A stretch of 30,194 bases of DNA. It comes from a virus. Within the stretch, counting starts at the first letter, position 1. Each line of letters opens with the position of its first letter. Below the pieces are notes generated by a model. It did no database searches and had not been told where the DNA came from. It worked only from the letters and a program-made list of their open reading frames with translations. The translations under genes and the position numbers were made by a program. The stretch covers positions 1-30,194 of IMG/VR virus record IMGVR_UViG_3300037264_004389, one strand, 5' to 3'. This document shows positions 14,576-22,571 of this stretch, piece after piece.

Positions 14576-15010
14576 TTACCTCCTCACGAGTAAATTTTTT
14601 GCAGTAGTACGTAATTCGGCAGCCATTTTCGGATTGTTCTTATCAAGAGCTCTTGCGGCTCTCCTTAACTGGAGAATCACAGAGGACTGCCTCACCGGTA
14701 CAGGCTTTTTAAAGGCCTGATTCATAACCTGTGAGTGCTTATCCTCGTTGTAGAGCTTCATATACGGTTCATCCGAATCAGATGGCTCCCCGCTTACCAA
14801 CCCACTGCGGTCAAATGTGTCCATATACGGTTCATCTGAATCCTTTTGCAGCACATCTCCTTTGCGGCTCCATGCGTTTAAGGTGTTTGTCACCTTATCG
14901 ATTTCAGTCGCTAGATTTCTGCGCCTATGCGGAGGCAGATCAGGACACCGCTGCACCTCTGTAGCAAGGTTATCAAGTTGTGCAGCAATTCTGTTGTAGT
15001 TTAATGACAT
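14576..15010 (-). CDS. Nested in-frame gene: C-terminal helical protein (144 aa)
   Basis: Inside the zinc-ribbon gene, GGAGG is followed after seven bases (TAAAACA) by ATG at 15010, in the same frame as the long protein (residue 210). This is the best-spaced SD in the region, so a separate 144-residue product is likely. It contains QLDNLATEVQ and then IDKVTNTLN, helical-hairpin motifs found again in the nested product of the 18170-19312 gene, and a last helix pair (LRRAARALDKNNPKMAAELR). Lambda uses the same arrangement for protease and scaffold (C and Nu3). Confidence 0.45.
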   Translation of the reverse strand: MSLNYNRIAAQLDNLATEVQRCPDLPPHRRRNLATEIDKVTNTLNAWSRKGDVLQKDSDEPYMDTFDRSGLVSGEPSDSDEPYMKLYNEDKHSQVMNQAFKKPVPVRQSSVILQLRRAARALDKNNPKMAAELRTTAKNLLVRR

Positions 15011-15637
15011 TGTTTTACCTCCTTCACGTGGAAGATTTTTAGCAGTTCGTAGGGGAATCTCAGGGAAATTTTCTTCATACTTTTCCAGATAGTCATTAAC
15101 TGACATCTCTACCCCGCCCTGTCTGAGCTTAATACTAGCTCTAACGTCAGAATTCCCCAGTCCAGCTTGGTCAATTAAATCGTGACTCTTTAATGTAGCT
15201 ACGATTTGATCCACCTGTGGCTTAGTGAGATTCATCATAAAAGCTTTTGTACCCTTTAATCCAGAAGTAGTTTTGGCACTATACCGTTTAAAGCGCCAAT
15301 CGTATATAAGTTTTTTAGACGTAATTTTCTTTTCAGCGTCCCCCGCATTCCATGTAATTGAATAAAGTCCGTCAGGAATAATTGTGTAAACTGAGGCATG
15401 GGAGGAAAATTTAGTATCTTTCTTTTCCATTTCAGCTGCGACCTTAGACATCTTTGAAGAAAACTCCATTCCACAATTCCTACATCTATACCACGTCTCT
15501 GGACCTAGTTGCCCCAGTGGAACTCCTTCTCCACCACATACTGTGCAAACTGTACCATCATCTTCCGCAAATACTTTTTTACTAGTGCTGGCTACTTTTG
15601 CTGTTCCAAGTGTTAGTGTGGTCAATCTTTTTCTCAT
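14576..15637 (-). CDS. Zinc-ribbon head-region protein with nested C-terminal gene
   Basis: The 353-residue protein has a zinc ribbon at residues 31-55 (CTVC...CRNC: Cys31, 34, 52, 55), then a middle domain (about 75-200) of unknown fold containing YTIIPDGLYSITWNAGD. The C-terminal 144 residues begin at an internal ATG preceded by a perfect SD and consist of helical-hairpin segments. Within it the heptapeptide DSDEPYM occurs twice, 21 residues apart. The start ATG follows the protease stop directly (TAA-ATG) with no strong SD, so coupling is likely. The gene lies between the prohead protease and the scaffold. Function unknown; a head assembly role is inferred. Confidence 0.55.
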   Translation of the reverse strand: MRKRLTTLTLGTAKVASTSKKVFAEDDGTVCTVCGGEGVPLGQLGPETWYRCRNCGMEFSSKMSKVAAEMEKKDTKFSSHASVYTIIPDGLYSITWNAGDAEKKITSKKLIYDWRFKRYSAKTTSGLKGTKAFMMNLTKPQVDQIVATLKSHDLIDQAGLGNSDVRASIKLRQGGVEMSVNDYLEKYEENFPEIPLRTAKNLPREGGKTMSLNYNRIAAQLDNLATEVQRCPDLPPHRRRNLATEIDKVTNTLNAWSRKGDVLQKDSDEPYMDTFDRSGLVSGEPSDSDEPYMKLYNEDKHSQVMNQAFKKPVPVRQSSVILQLRRAARALDKNNPKMAAELRTTAKNLLVRR

Positions 15638-16792
15638 TTATCTTTCAATCACCTTGTTATTCAAACATCTTTTAACGAGTTCATTTAATTCAGAAGCTGT
15701 TCTTCGCCCAAAAAAGCCTTCATAAAAGTTAGTAAAGTCCAGAACATCTCTAAATCTAATATTTCCCTGCTTAAAGATAGTTAAAAACAGATTATCAAAT
15801 TCAACTGGGACTTTATTTCCTGTAAACACGGAAAAATTAGGAGCAAGCTCTGCATCTTGTGGTATTTTCTTACGCGGAGTAGCTGTTTCTACCGAGTGTT
15901 CTTCCTCATTCTTTGGTTTCTGCTGTATCTCCACAAGAAATGGTGGGGAGTACATAACACCAAATTGTGGACCTTCCGTAAATAATTGATACGCCACTTT
16001 CTTTTTTGCGCTACCATAATCTATTATTTTTCCTTGTTTTTCTAACAGGGACAAACGAGCAAGTAATTCCTTACTCGGATTCAGGAGAGCCCGGGTAATA
16101 GCACCCTTGAATGCAGGATCTTTAACCCACGAGGCTTCAATAAAGCGATTAGACTGAAGATCCTGTGCGTCTCCGCATAATTCTGCAATGATTCTTCTCG
16201 TCCCGAAAGGATCTATAAAAGTTTGTCCCTTCATAGCCCTAATACAAATACAAGAATCATCTTCGGATTTAGATATATTGCCGCATCTAGTACAAGTAGT
16301 GTACTGAACTAAAGCTCCCATGGACATGGTTTTCATTAGGCCAGATTCAATACTAGCAACTAGCTCTTTATGCTTTCTATCCGTAGCCACAAGAATGTCA
16401 ACATACAAAGAATTAGGTACTTCCCTTACAGTTGCGTCTAATATCCATCCTTTTCGTAATGACATTACTTGTACGTGTTCATGGAAATTGGGAGCTCCGA
16501 TAAAGGTTTGGTACGTACCAGAAATAACTCCGCGAGTCCACGCATCACCGTTTGCATTAACTAAATGTGCAGTTTCCGGTGTTATGTAATAGGGAATGCG
16601 ACTGTCGTGATCTACGCTAGACACAATACAAGAATGGGAAAATAAGTATTGATCTGGAGGATATTCAGATAAAGGTATTTTTTTGGAGCTCGCTCTGACA
16701 ATTTTACCGGGGTGCTTTTCTATAGTCTTCAACCATTGATCGGGTTGTATACGATCCACTATTTGTGCTGAAGCAAGTACTAGTTTAGCCAT
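15638..16792 (-). CDS. Probable prohead protease with zinc-finger insertion
   Basis: The 384-residue protein lies between portal and capsid genes. Residues about 78-190 resemble a phage prohead serine protease: NANGDAWTRGVI, a histidine pair in NFHEHVQVMS (His104, His106), ATVREVPNSLYVDILVATDR, and IESGLMKTMSMGALVQY with a candidate nucleophile Ser157 in the SMG motif. Just after it come four cysteines (Cys167, 170, 181, 183) that probably bind zinc; this combination of SMG followed by a CxxC pair occurs in large phage head proteins of this type. The C-terminal 150 residues (KNEEEHSVETATPRK, then a helical end) may be a scaffold-like part. Prohead proteases cleave scaffold and capsid proteins during maturation. 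No strong SD precedes the ATG. Confidence 0.6.
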   Translation of the reverse strand: MAKLVLASAQIVDRIQPDQWLKTIEKHPGKIVRASSKKIPLSEYPPDQYLFSHSCIVSSVDHDSRIPYYITPETAHLVNANGDAWTRGVISGTYQTFIGAPNFHEHVQVMSLRKGWILDATVREVPNSLYVDILVATDRKHKELVASIESGLMKTMSMGALVQYTTCTRCGNISKSEDDSCICIRAMKGQTFIDPFGTRRIIAELCGDAQDLQSNRFIEASWVKDPAFKGAITRALLNPSKELLARLSLLEKQGKIIDYGSAKKKVAYQLFTEGPQFGVMYSPPFLVEIQQKPKNEEEHSVETATPRKKIPQDAELAPNFSVFTGNKVPVEFDNLFLTIFKQGNIRFRDVLDFTNFYEGFFGRRTASELNELVKRCLNNKVIER

Positions 16793-16796
16793 TTAT

Positions 16797-18128
16797 CTAC
16801 AGTATTCTCTTCTGAATATCCAGTAATTCATTTTGGAAAGCAGGACGCGCTAAAACATAATCAGGACTACGAAGCGCCATTTTAGCCGCAGAAGCCATCT
16901 TAGATGGGTCTTGTACACACGAAAGAATATTCTCGCATATGGCTTTGAGTTGTTTCACCGATTTAATGGGGCCTGCTGACCATGTATCTTTTCCCCAATT
17001 AGTGGGGGATTGTTCCGCTCTTAGTCTTTTAAAAGAAACACTACTTTTTCGTGGTTGCCATTCATAAACAACAAATTTATCGCCAACCTTTTTATAAAAT
17101 CCGGTTTCAAGAACATTTTCCATCATAAAGCTTTCAGCTTCCATTTCATCTGTAAAACCCCTAAGTTCAACTGCATCCCACAAATCCTCACCAGAATCAG
17201 GTGGTCCTAGTACATCTGCTAGATCCCCACTCCTTCGGATATTTGATTGAATAATAACATCTTGATTGCGGTCACGTTCCTTACTCCAACCATGTTCTGA
17301 TAAATTTATAAGAAAACTAGGATCTTCGTATTCAACAGACCACGGCCACGCTACTATTACCTGATACGTAGCGGGAGATACATCTACAACCTTTCCAGAA
17401 TAGGGACTCACACTCTTTTCCCCAAAGATTTTCATGACACGATCCCCGATATTAAAAGATTCTGGATCTATGTAATTGGGATGAAGCCGTGTACTATACG
17501 CGGCACTTCGGGTTGAATCATATTTCACTTTAATTGGGTCTATTTTTTCTTTCCCAAAAACACAGGCTTCGTGAAATACATCTCCTTCAGGCCCCTTCCA
17601 ACACAATCCTTCCCCAATTTGTTTCCCACACATTGGGCATGTCTGATATTTTGCCTCAGAACCAGCTGAATAGGTTTGTGACGGTAGGTCAACATCGTAA
17701 CTGCCACATTTTGGACATTTGGGTTCTGAAGAACTAGTTTTAAAGACTTTGCCACATTCCATACACTCAACAGAAAATTTCTGTGCCCCTAAACGTTGAA
17801 TTGTTTTTGGGTTATCCTCACTAGCAATTCCCCAGTAATCGTTATCGGCAGGATTTAATTTATTTTGTTTAGCAGTAGGAAGAACCTTATGCCCCATTAT
17901 TCTAAGAATTGATTTTGCGTATTCATAATTAGCAGAAAATCCCGCTTGCTTTAAGTAGTCTTCTAATTCAGATTCCATGATAGCCTTATTACGACCACGA
18001 ACGTTCATTAAATCGGATAACGCCTTAAGAACGTCTAGCTTTCCATCAAGATCTTCAGTGTCTAAAAATCCTTCCATAAAGTGAAAATAGTCTTCACCAA
18101 GCTTTATCTTTTCTGCACGTTTTTCCAT
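16797..18128 (-). CDS. Unrecognised protein with two zinc-binding segments
   Basis: The 443-residue protein has a helical N-terminus (1-85), a first zinc ribbon (Cys122, 125, 138, 141, CMEC...CPKC), a second CxxC-based site (Cys164, Cys167, then His186 and Cys189, CPMC...HEAC), and a KOW-like or SH3-like beta segment (about 226-262, FNIGDRVMKIFGEKSV...GKVVDVS). A helical end follows (about 395-443). GAGGA lies six bases before the ATG. It is between the portal-side gene and the protease, so it is likely part of the head or portal-associated machinery. I do not recognise a family. Confidence 0.5.
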   Translation of the reverse strand: MEKRAEKIKLGEDYFHFMEGFLDTEDLDGKLDVLKALSDLMNVRGRNKAIMESELEDYLKQAGFSANYEYAKSILRIMGHKVLPTAKQNKLNPADNDYWGIASEDNPKTIQRLGAQKFSVECMECGKVFKTSSSEPKCPKCGSYDVDLPSQTYSAGSEAKYQTCPMCGKQIGEGLCWKGPEGDVFHEACVFGKEKIDPIKVKYDSTRSAAYSTRLHPNYIDPESFNIGDRVMKIFGEKSVSPYSGKVVDVSPATYQVIVAWPWSVEYEDPSFLINLSEHGWSKERDRNQDVIIQSNIRRSGDLADVLGPPDSGEDLWDAVELRGFTDEMEAESFMMENVLETGFYKKVGDKFVVYEWQPRKSSVSFKRLRAEQSPTNWGKDTWSAGPIKSVKQLKAICENILSCVQDPSKMASAAKMALRSPDYVLARPAFQNELLDIQKRIL

Positions 18129-18169
18129 CTTAAATCCTCACTACATCAAATTACAAGGAAATTAAAAAA

Positions 18170-18505
18170 TTAGCGTGATACCTCAAGCATCTTTACCCAG
18201 TTAGATACTCTCTGTCGTTTTCCCACCCCATAATCACGTCGTGTTCTGAGTGGGTTTGATCCAAACCCGCAATCCTCACACTCCAAGGTATTTGCTACGG
18301 CATCTATTTTAGCGCTAGCTAATGGAAATTCTGCTTCAACAATTCCAGATGCTGTTTCGAGAATAGGAATCCATCCCCGCATATCCCCCTCTGCTTCTAT
18401 CTGGTCGGTAACCTTGTCCACGTTATACGCTACATTTGGATATTCATCCTGTACAAGATCAGCGGCATAATCCAAATATGCAACACACACCCTTCTAGCT
18501 TTCAT
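18170..18505 (-). CDS. Nested in-frame gene: C-terminal helical protein (111 aa)
   Basis: AGGGAGG lies five bases before an in-frame ATG at 18505 (residue 270 of the long protein). The predicted 111-residue product has YLDYAADLVQ...VDKVTDQIE and then ILETASGIVE...IDAVANTLE, two copies of a helical hairpin related to that in the nested product at 14576-15010, and ends with CEDCGFG and a basic tail. Strong SDs inside a gene are rare by chance, and two such nested products of related sequence argue for function. Confidence 0.45.
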   Translation of the reverse strand: MKARRVCVAYLDYAADLVQDEYPNVAYNVDKVTDQIEAEGDMRGWIPILETASGIVEAEFPLASAKIDAVANTLECEDCGFGSNPLRTRRDYGVGKRQRVSNWVKMLEVSR

Positions 18506-19312
18506 ATTGCCCTCCCTATGCGGATTAAACTCGTGTTCCCAAGTTTGAACTTCCCAACAAGATTCACATATAGGTTTAAACCGACTATCTACACGATTCT
18601 GTCTACAAACCTCACACAACTGTGTCTCTGTTACGGGTTTAGGATTTTTAATATGTCTGAAAACACGAAATCGGTCATGGATTTGACGATCAGGGATCAC
18701 AGTACGACGGAATGGGAAAACAGGCTGCATTCTAGGATTCACTTTATCCCCCACATGGGCCTTACTAAGGTCCCAGTAAACGTTATGGGATGTCTCGTCT
18801 AACCACGCATCGGCAGAATCGGTGTTAAACCTGTCTATGCGATGTTCCGTAGTCATAGAGTCATTTAGAGGGTATGGCGACGGAATAAAAGGATGGGGGC
18901 CATACTCATCGCGTAAGTATTTATGAGGTCTATCCCCATACCAGTCGGGAGTTTCTGGTTTTACAGGAGTTGGATACGTATCATAATTTTGCGATGGGTG
19001 CTTGGGTAAATCAGCTGGCTCTTGAAAATCAAGATCTCTACTTATCTGGATTTTCCGTTTACGCAAATCGTGCCGTGGAGCTCCTCTAGGCGGCTCTCTG
19101 TATATTAGGTCTTGAACGGCACTATCCTCTTTTTTCTTCTGTCTAGAAATTTCTTCCGGGGTTTTAACAGGCTCGTTTTTATCTTTAGTGTTGTCCACGT
19201 CGCTCCACCTTAAATACACATTTGGATAATTCTCTCTTTTATCAATCTCTTCCAAGTTAGAACTAGGTATAGGAAAAGTATTTGTAGGTTTAAGACGCTT
19301 TGTTTTAGCCAA
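18170..19312 (-). CDS. Unrecognised zinc-ribbon protein downstream of the portal
   Basis: The 380-residue protein starts with a long Pro/Asp/Arg/Tyr-rich, probably disordered region (1-225), then a zinc ribbon at 233-252 (CEVC...CESC), then a helical C-terminus that starts at an internal ATG with a strong SD. A further CEDC pair (about residue 348) may form another metal site. The start is TTG, overlapping the end of the portal gene by eight bases, with AGGTG seven bases before it. The C-terminal part carries two helical-hairpin units of the L-x-x-A-x-x-V-Q...DKV type. Role unknown; the location suggests head assembly. Confidence 0.5.
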   Translation of the reverse strand: MAKTKRLKPTNTFPIPSSNLEEIDKRENYPNVYLRWSDVDNTKDKNEPVKTPEEISRQKKKEDSAVQDLIYREPPRGAPRHDLRKRKIQISRDLDFQEPADLPKHPSQNYDTYPTPVKPETPDWYGDRPHKYLRDEYGPHPFIPSPYPLNDSMTTEHRIDRFNTDSADAWLDETSHNVYWDLSKAHVGDKVNPRMQPVFPFRRTVIPDRQIHDRFRVFRHIKNPKPVTETQLCEVCRQNRVDSRFKPICESCWEVQTWEHEFNPHREGNMKARRVCVAYLDYAADLVQDEYPNVAYNVDKVTDQIEAEGDMRGWIPILETASGIVEAEFPLASAKIDAVANTLECEDCGFGSNPLRTRRDYGVGKRQRVSNWVKMLEVSR

Positions 19313-22300
19313 GTTTCTTCACCTTACTAGCCCCACGAACTATCGGAGTTCGCAGAGGGGGTTGCCGCTTCTTTATAGGTTGTTCCGCTGCTGGAGGTGA
19401 AATAACCATGGGGGTCCTCATAGGGATAGGAGCTGGTGGGGGTTGGTATTTCGGGGCTTCTACTAGAGGAGAACGAGCAGGAGGGGGGATCTCCTGCTCA
19501 AAGGGGATAGTAGTGGTAGGTTCTCCTCCAAATTCAGGACCAGCCTCAAACTCTTCTGTGCCCGACTCAAAACCCGGGCCTTCTCCACCCTCTTCCGGCA
19601 CCTCAGGAGCTTTAGGAGTAAACTTGAGTCCGAGTTTAGCTGCTAATTTCTGCAAAATATCTGACTGCTCAACAAGTGCTTGTGCCGCTTGAGAGAAGAG
19701 GTTCCGCTTTAATTCGCCCATATCAGGGTCAAATACAGAGAACAAATCCTCTTCTACGCTAACCTTTGCGTCCTCAGGATCAATGTTTAACAGATCCAAC
19801 AGTGGTCTAATAGATATACTGCCTTTTTGAAAGAGATTGAACATATCCGCGAATTGATCAGCGTAATCGCGCAGAGACAAGCGTGAAAAACGTACCCTAG
19901 GGTACAACAGGATCTTATGCCCGAATTCATCTACACCCCAAAAATTATTTCGTTTAGCTATAGGCTTGAATACGCCATTTTCTATAAATAGCTTTAGTTC
20001 TTCACGGTAAAGACTGTATACCGTATTCATAACCTCTAGTGAAACACGCTCGCCAGTATATGTACCTTCCCCCGTGAGCAGTGCTCTAGGTAATCCTAAA
20101 CCAATTAGAATCAGGTTCTCTGTGTATTCCATTTCTCCTTGAATATCGAGCAGTCGCTCACGAGCACCAATTTCCTGCCACTCTATTGGGTAGTTTACTA
20201 GTATCGTGAAATCAGGATCGGCAAGAGCCATATCAACCTGTTGTCGCAATTGTTCTAGTGTTGTCTCATCCGCTAACTCCGCTACAATAACCCTTTTAGG
20301 GGTCATGTTTCGGGTCGCGATTTGTGTCTGCGCCTGCCTTAATTTGTCACGAAAAAGGATGCTCCTAAGACAATTAAAAGTACGTATATTATTGATAAAA
20401 AAGGACTTATCGTCATTTACAGAAAAACTGTACACCAAACCAGAATAATTACCGCTTTCCACAACTTTAACTTTGTAGTAGAGTTCCTCGTTGTGTACTA
20501 GATGCCGTCTACCGGAATTCCACCGTTTACTGGGTTCTTGCTTAAGAATTCGATTCTTAGAGATAAATCCGTGTCTAAAGAATCTTCTGATGTGGACCCT
20601 ATCAGAGAAAGAAACGTTGTATAGGGACTTGCATTTCTCTTGAATAGTTCCTTGAGGCTGTCTTACGTTCTTAGGATAAGATACGTTAACAGAAACCGGA
20701 ATACCTAACGAGGTGCAGAGCAGAAAAATATTGTCAATTACAATTCTATTTGTATTCCAGAATCTAACAGATATAGTTGGTCTATTTTTCTTTTTTGTGA
20801 TATCTCCATCAGAATCTAAAAATCCCCGCAGTACTCCGTAAATAAAATCTTTTGGCGCATCAAAAATCCATTCTGGTAAATGTTTGTCATCACAATTATT
20901 CCCAAAATTATTAGATACCCATCTTGAAAATAAATCATGTCTTTTATGAACTACGATATGCACCATTGAGTTATCTGTAGTTACTTCGGAATAACTAAAC
21001 CTATATTTTCGTAGAAGTATCTCTTTGAGCTTTCGAGCAGATCTAACAGCAGTAGGGACTTTTGTGGAGTAACAAATTGAAAGAGACTTATGTTCAGAAG
21101 AAGCGGTCCACCCATCCCCAAGATAATATCCAATCAAATACCCTAAATTACCGTCTAAATTAAGATATCTACGCGAGCGTTTAATGGGACTGTTTGTTTT
21201 AACGTGTGTACTTCTTGAAACCTTGGAATCCAAATCAGGAAAAAATTTTCTGTGCGCTAGACTTTTACCATAATTAAATACAGGCTCATACGATAAGATC
21301 TCCTGTCTACATCTATGGTATTGAACTAAAATATCTTTTTCCGTCCGATCAATAACCTTAGTTTCTATTACCCTGTTCCCAAACCTTACACTTTTAAAGT
21401 TTTTATTGTCGTAGTATTCAGCTAGATCCACCCTATCCAAACTCTCTGTGAGCTTTCTCTGAGCCACTTTGATATAATCCCCGTCGGCAATATCTCTGGC
21501 CTCCACTCTAACGAGTTCCCCATTCCGTAACACTTCATGATCGTGATCAGCGGTACACCAACTAGTTTCTGGTAACTTCCACACAGAGATCCCACAAATA
21601 GGTTCATTCTCTACATATCTCGATCCCGCTTGAAACGACTGAAAATTGCCAGCACCTGACAGGATAAGATCTGTATTGGGATCTAGGTCCTCAATATTCA
21701 CCGTGGCCATAGCATCATCACGTTTTACATAAACAGCTTGGCCCGGCAAATGACACCGTTCTATGATGCTAGAACCCTCATCGGCATAGGGACTGCGTTT
21801 ACGAGCTAAATGGTAAACATATGATCCCTCTTCAGGATCTGTTTCAAATACTAAATTCTTACCCTGCTCTATAGCATCTAATACTTCCTGTGGAACACCC
21901 TCTTTCAAATCGTCTGTATACTCAGACTTTTCTCCAGAACTAGCTAGCATTCCCCCAAATCCGGGATCTGGCATCATCTCGATCCGCACTTTATCAGAGT
22001 AAGGAATACCTTTTACTTCAACAAAGTCAGGGTTCAAAATTACTATACGGTTCCATTTCTTAGTCCCTTCATTGTATTCTAAATATGCAAAACAATTCCC
22101 AAAAAGCCAGAATTCGTGTGAAATAGAAAGTAGATTCCGAAACAGATTTATATCTTCAGCCATCTCCTCAAAGAAATGAAGAACATATTTATTTAATTTC
22201 TGATCTTGCCCTTTTGGTTCCATATAGATCAATTTGGATAGCGGGATATCAGTATGGATATCAATAGCACGGCCTATAAGGGGATCTGCTTTGTAAAATA

Positions 22301-22571
22301 GTCTGTACCATGTATGTTTCTCTGCCCTCGTCATAGGCAGTTCTAAGAAATCTTTGGATAATACAGGATGGTAAAACGCAGTCTCCTGCGACTCGCGCAC
22401 ATTACCACCCCCAAACGTAGAGGAATTAATTGTGGGAAAAGAGGTCAGTGCGGTTCTATGCTTAACAGCAACCCTTTTACGAGCCTCAAGAACGTAGTCT
22501 CTTGGCTTAGCTTGAACTGTATTAATCTTTGGACTATTTTTCTTTTTCAATCTTAATCTCCTACCGGCCAC
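19305..22571 (-). CDS. Portal protein precursor containing an intein
   Basis: The precursor is 1088 residues. The exteins (1-272 and 734-1088) join to about 627 residues resembling portal proteins: an N-terminal region with YHPVLSKDFLELP and a clip/stem area with RAIDIHTDIPLSKL; at the junction SSIIER + CLRSILFRDKLRQAQ; then LIGLGLPRALLTGEGTYTG and RDYADQFADMFNLFQKGSIS, and a Pro/Glu-rich tail. Portals form the dodecameric ring through which DNA enters the head; the gene follows the large terminase, as usual. The annotated GTG start overlaps the terminase end by eleven bases but has no SD; a TTG at 22550 (residue 8) has AGGAG seven bases upstream and may be the real start. Excision of the intein is required for a working portal. 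Confidence 0.8.
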   Translation of the reverse strand: MAGRRLRLKKKNSPKINTVQAKPRDYVLEARKRVAVKHRTALTSFPTINSSTFGGGNVRESQETAFYHPVLSKDFLELPMTRAEKHTWYRLFYKADPLIGRAIDIHTDIPLSKLIYMEPKGQDQKLNKYVLHFFEEMAEDINLFRNLLSISHEFWLFGNCFAYLEYNEGTKKWNRIVILNPDFVEVKGIPYSDKVRIEMMPDPGFGGMLASSGEKSEYTDDLKEGVPQEVLDAIEQGKNLVFETDPEEGSYVYHLARKRSPYADEGSSIIERCHLPGQAVYVKRDDAMATVNIEDLDPNTDLILSGAGNFQSFQAGSRYVENEPICGISVWKLPETSWCTADHDHEVLRNGELVRVEARDIADGDYIKVAQRKLTESLDRVDLAEYYDNKNFKSVRFGNRVIETKVIDRTEKDILVQYHRCRQEILSYEPVFNYGKSLAHRKFFPDLDSKVSRSTHVKTNSPIKRSRRYLNLDGNLGYLIGYYLGDGWTASSEHKSLSICYSTKVPTAVRSARKLKEILLRKYRFSYSEVTTDNSMVHIVVHKRHDLFSRWVSNNFGNNCDDKHLPEWIFDAPKDFIYGVLRGFLDSDGDITKKKNRPTISVRFWNTNRIVIDNIFLLCTSLGIPVSVNVSYPKNVRQPQGTIQEKCKSLYNVSFSDRVHIRRFFRHGFISKNRILKQEPSKRWNSGRRHLVHNEELYYKVKVVESGNYSGLVYSFSVNDDKSFFINNIRTFNCLRSILFRDKLRQAQTQIATRNMTPKRVIVAELADETTLEQLRQQVDMALADPDFTILVNYPIEWQEIGARERLLDIQGEMEYTENLILIGLGLPRALLTGEGTYTGERVSLEVMNTVYSLYREELKLFIENGVFKPIAKRNNFWGVDEFGHKILLYPRVRFSRLSLRDYADQFADMFNLFQKGSISIRPLLDLLNIDPEDAKVSVEEDLFSVFDPDMGELKRNLFSQAAQALVEQSDILQKLAAKLGLKFTPKAPEVPEEGGEGPGFESGTEEFEAGPEFGGEPTTTIPFEQEIPPPARSPLVEAPKYQPPPAPIPMRTPMVISPPAAEQPIKKRQPPLRTPIVRGASKVKKLG
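20373..21755 (-). other. Intein with LAGLIDADG homing endonuclease, in the portal gene
   Basis: Residues 273-733 of the precursor (461 residues) form an intein. Block A is CHLPGQAVYV with Cys273 as the first nucleophile; block B is TADHDHEVL (Thr340, His343). The endonuclease shows both DOD motifs, LIGYYLGDG (479-487) and LRGFLDSDG (581-589), with likely catalytic Asp486 and Asp588. Blocks F and G are VYSFSVNDDKSFFINN and then RTFN followed by Cys734 as the first extein residue. The usual penultimate histidine is replaced by Phe732. The insertion point is a conserved part of the portal, as expected for a homing element. Splicing should be possible because the reactive Cys, Asn733 and Cys734 are present. 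Confidence 0.85.
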
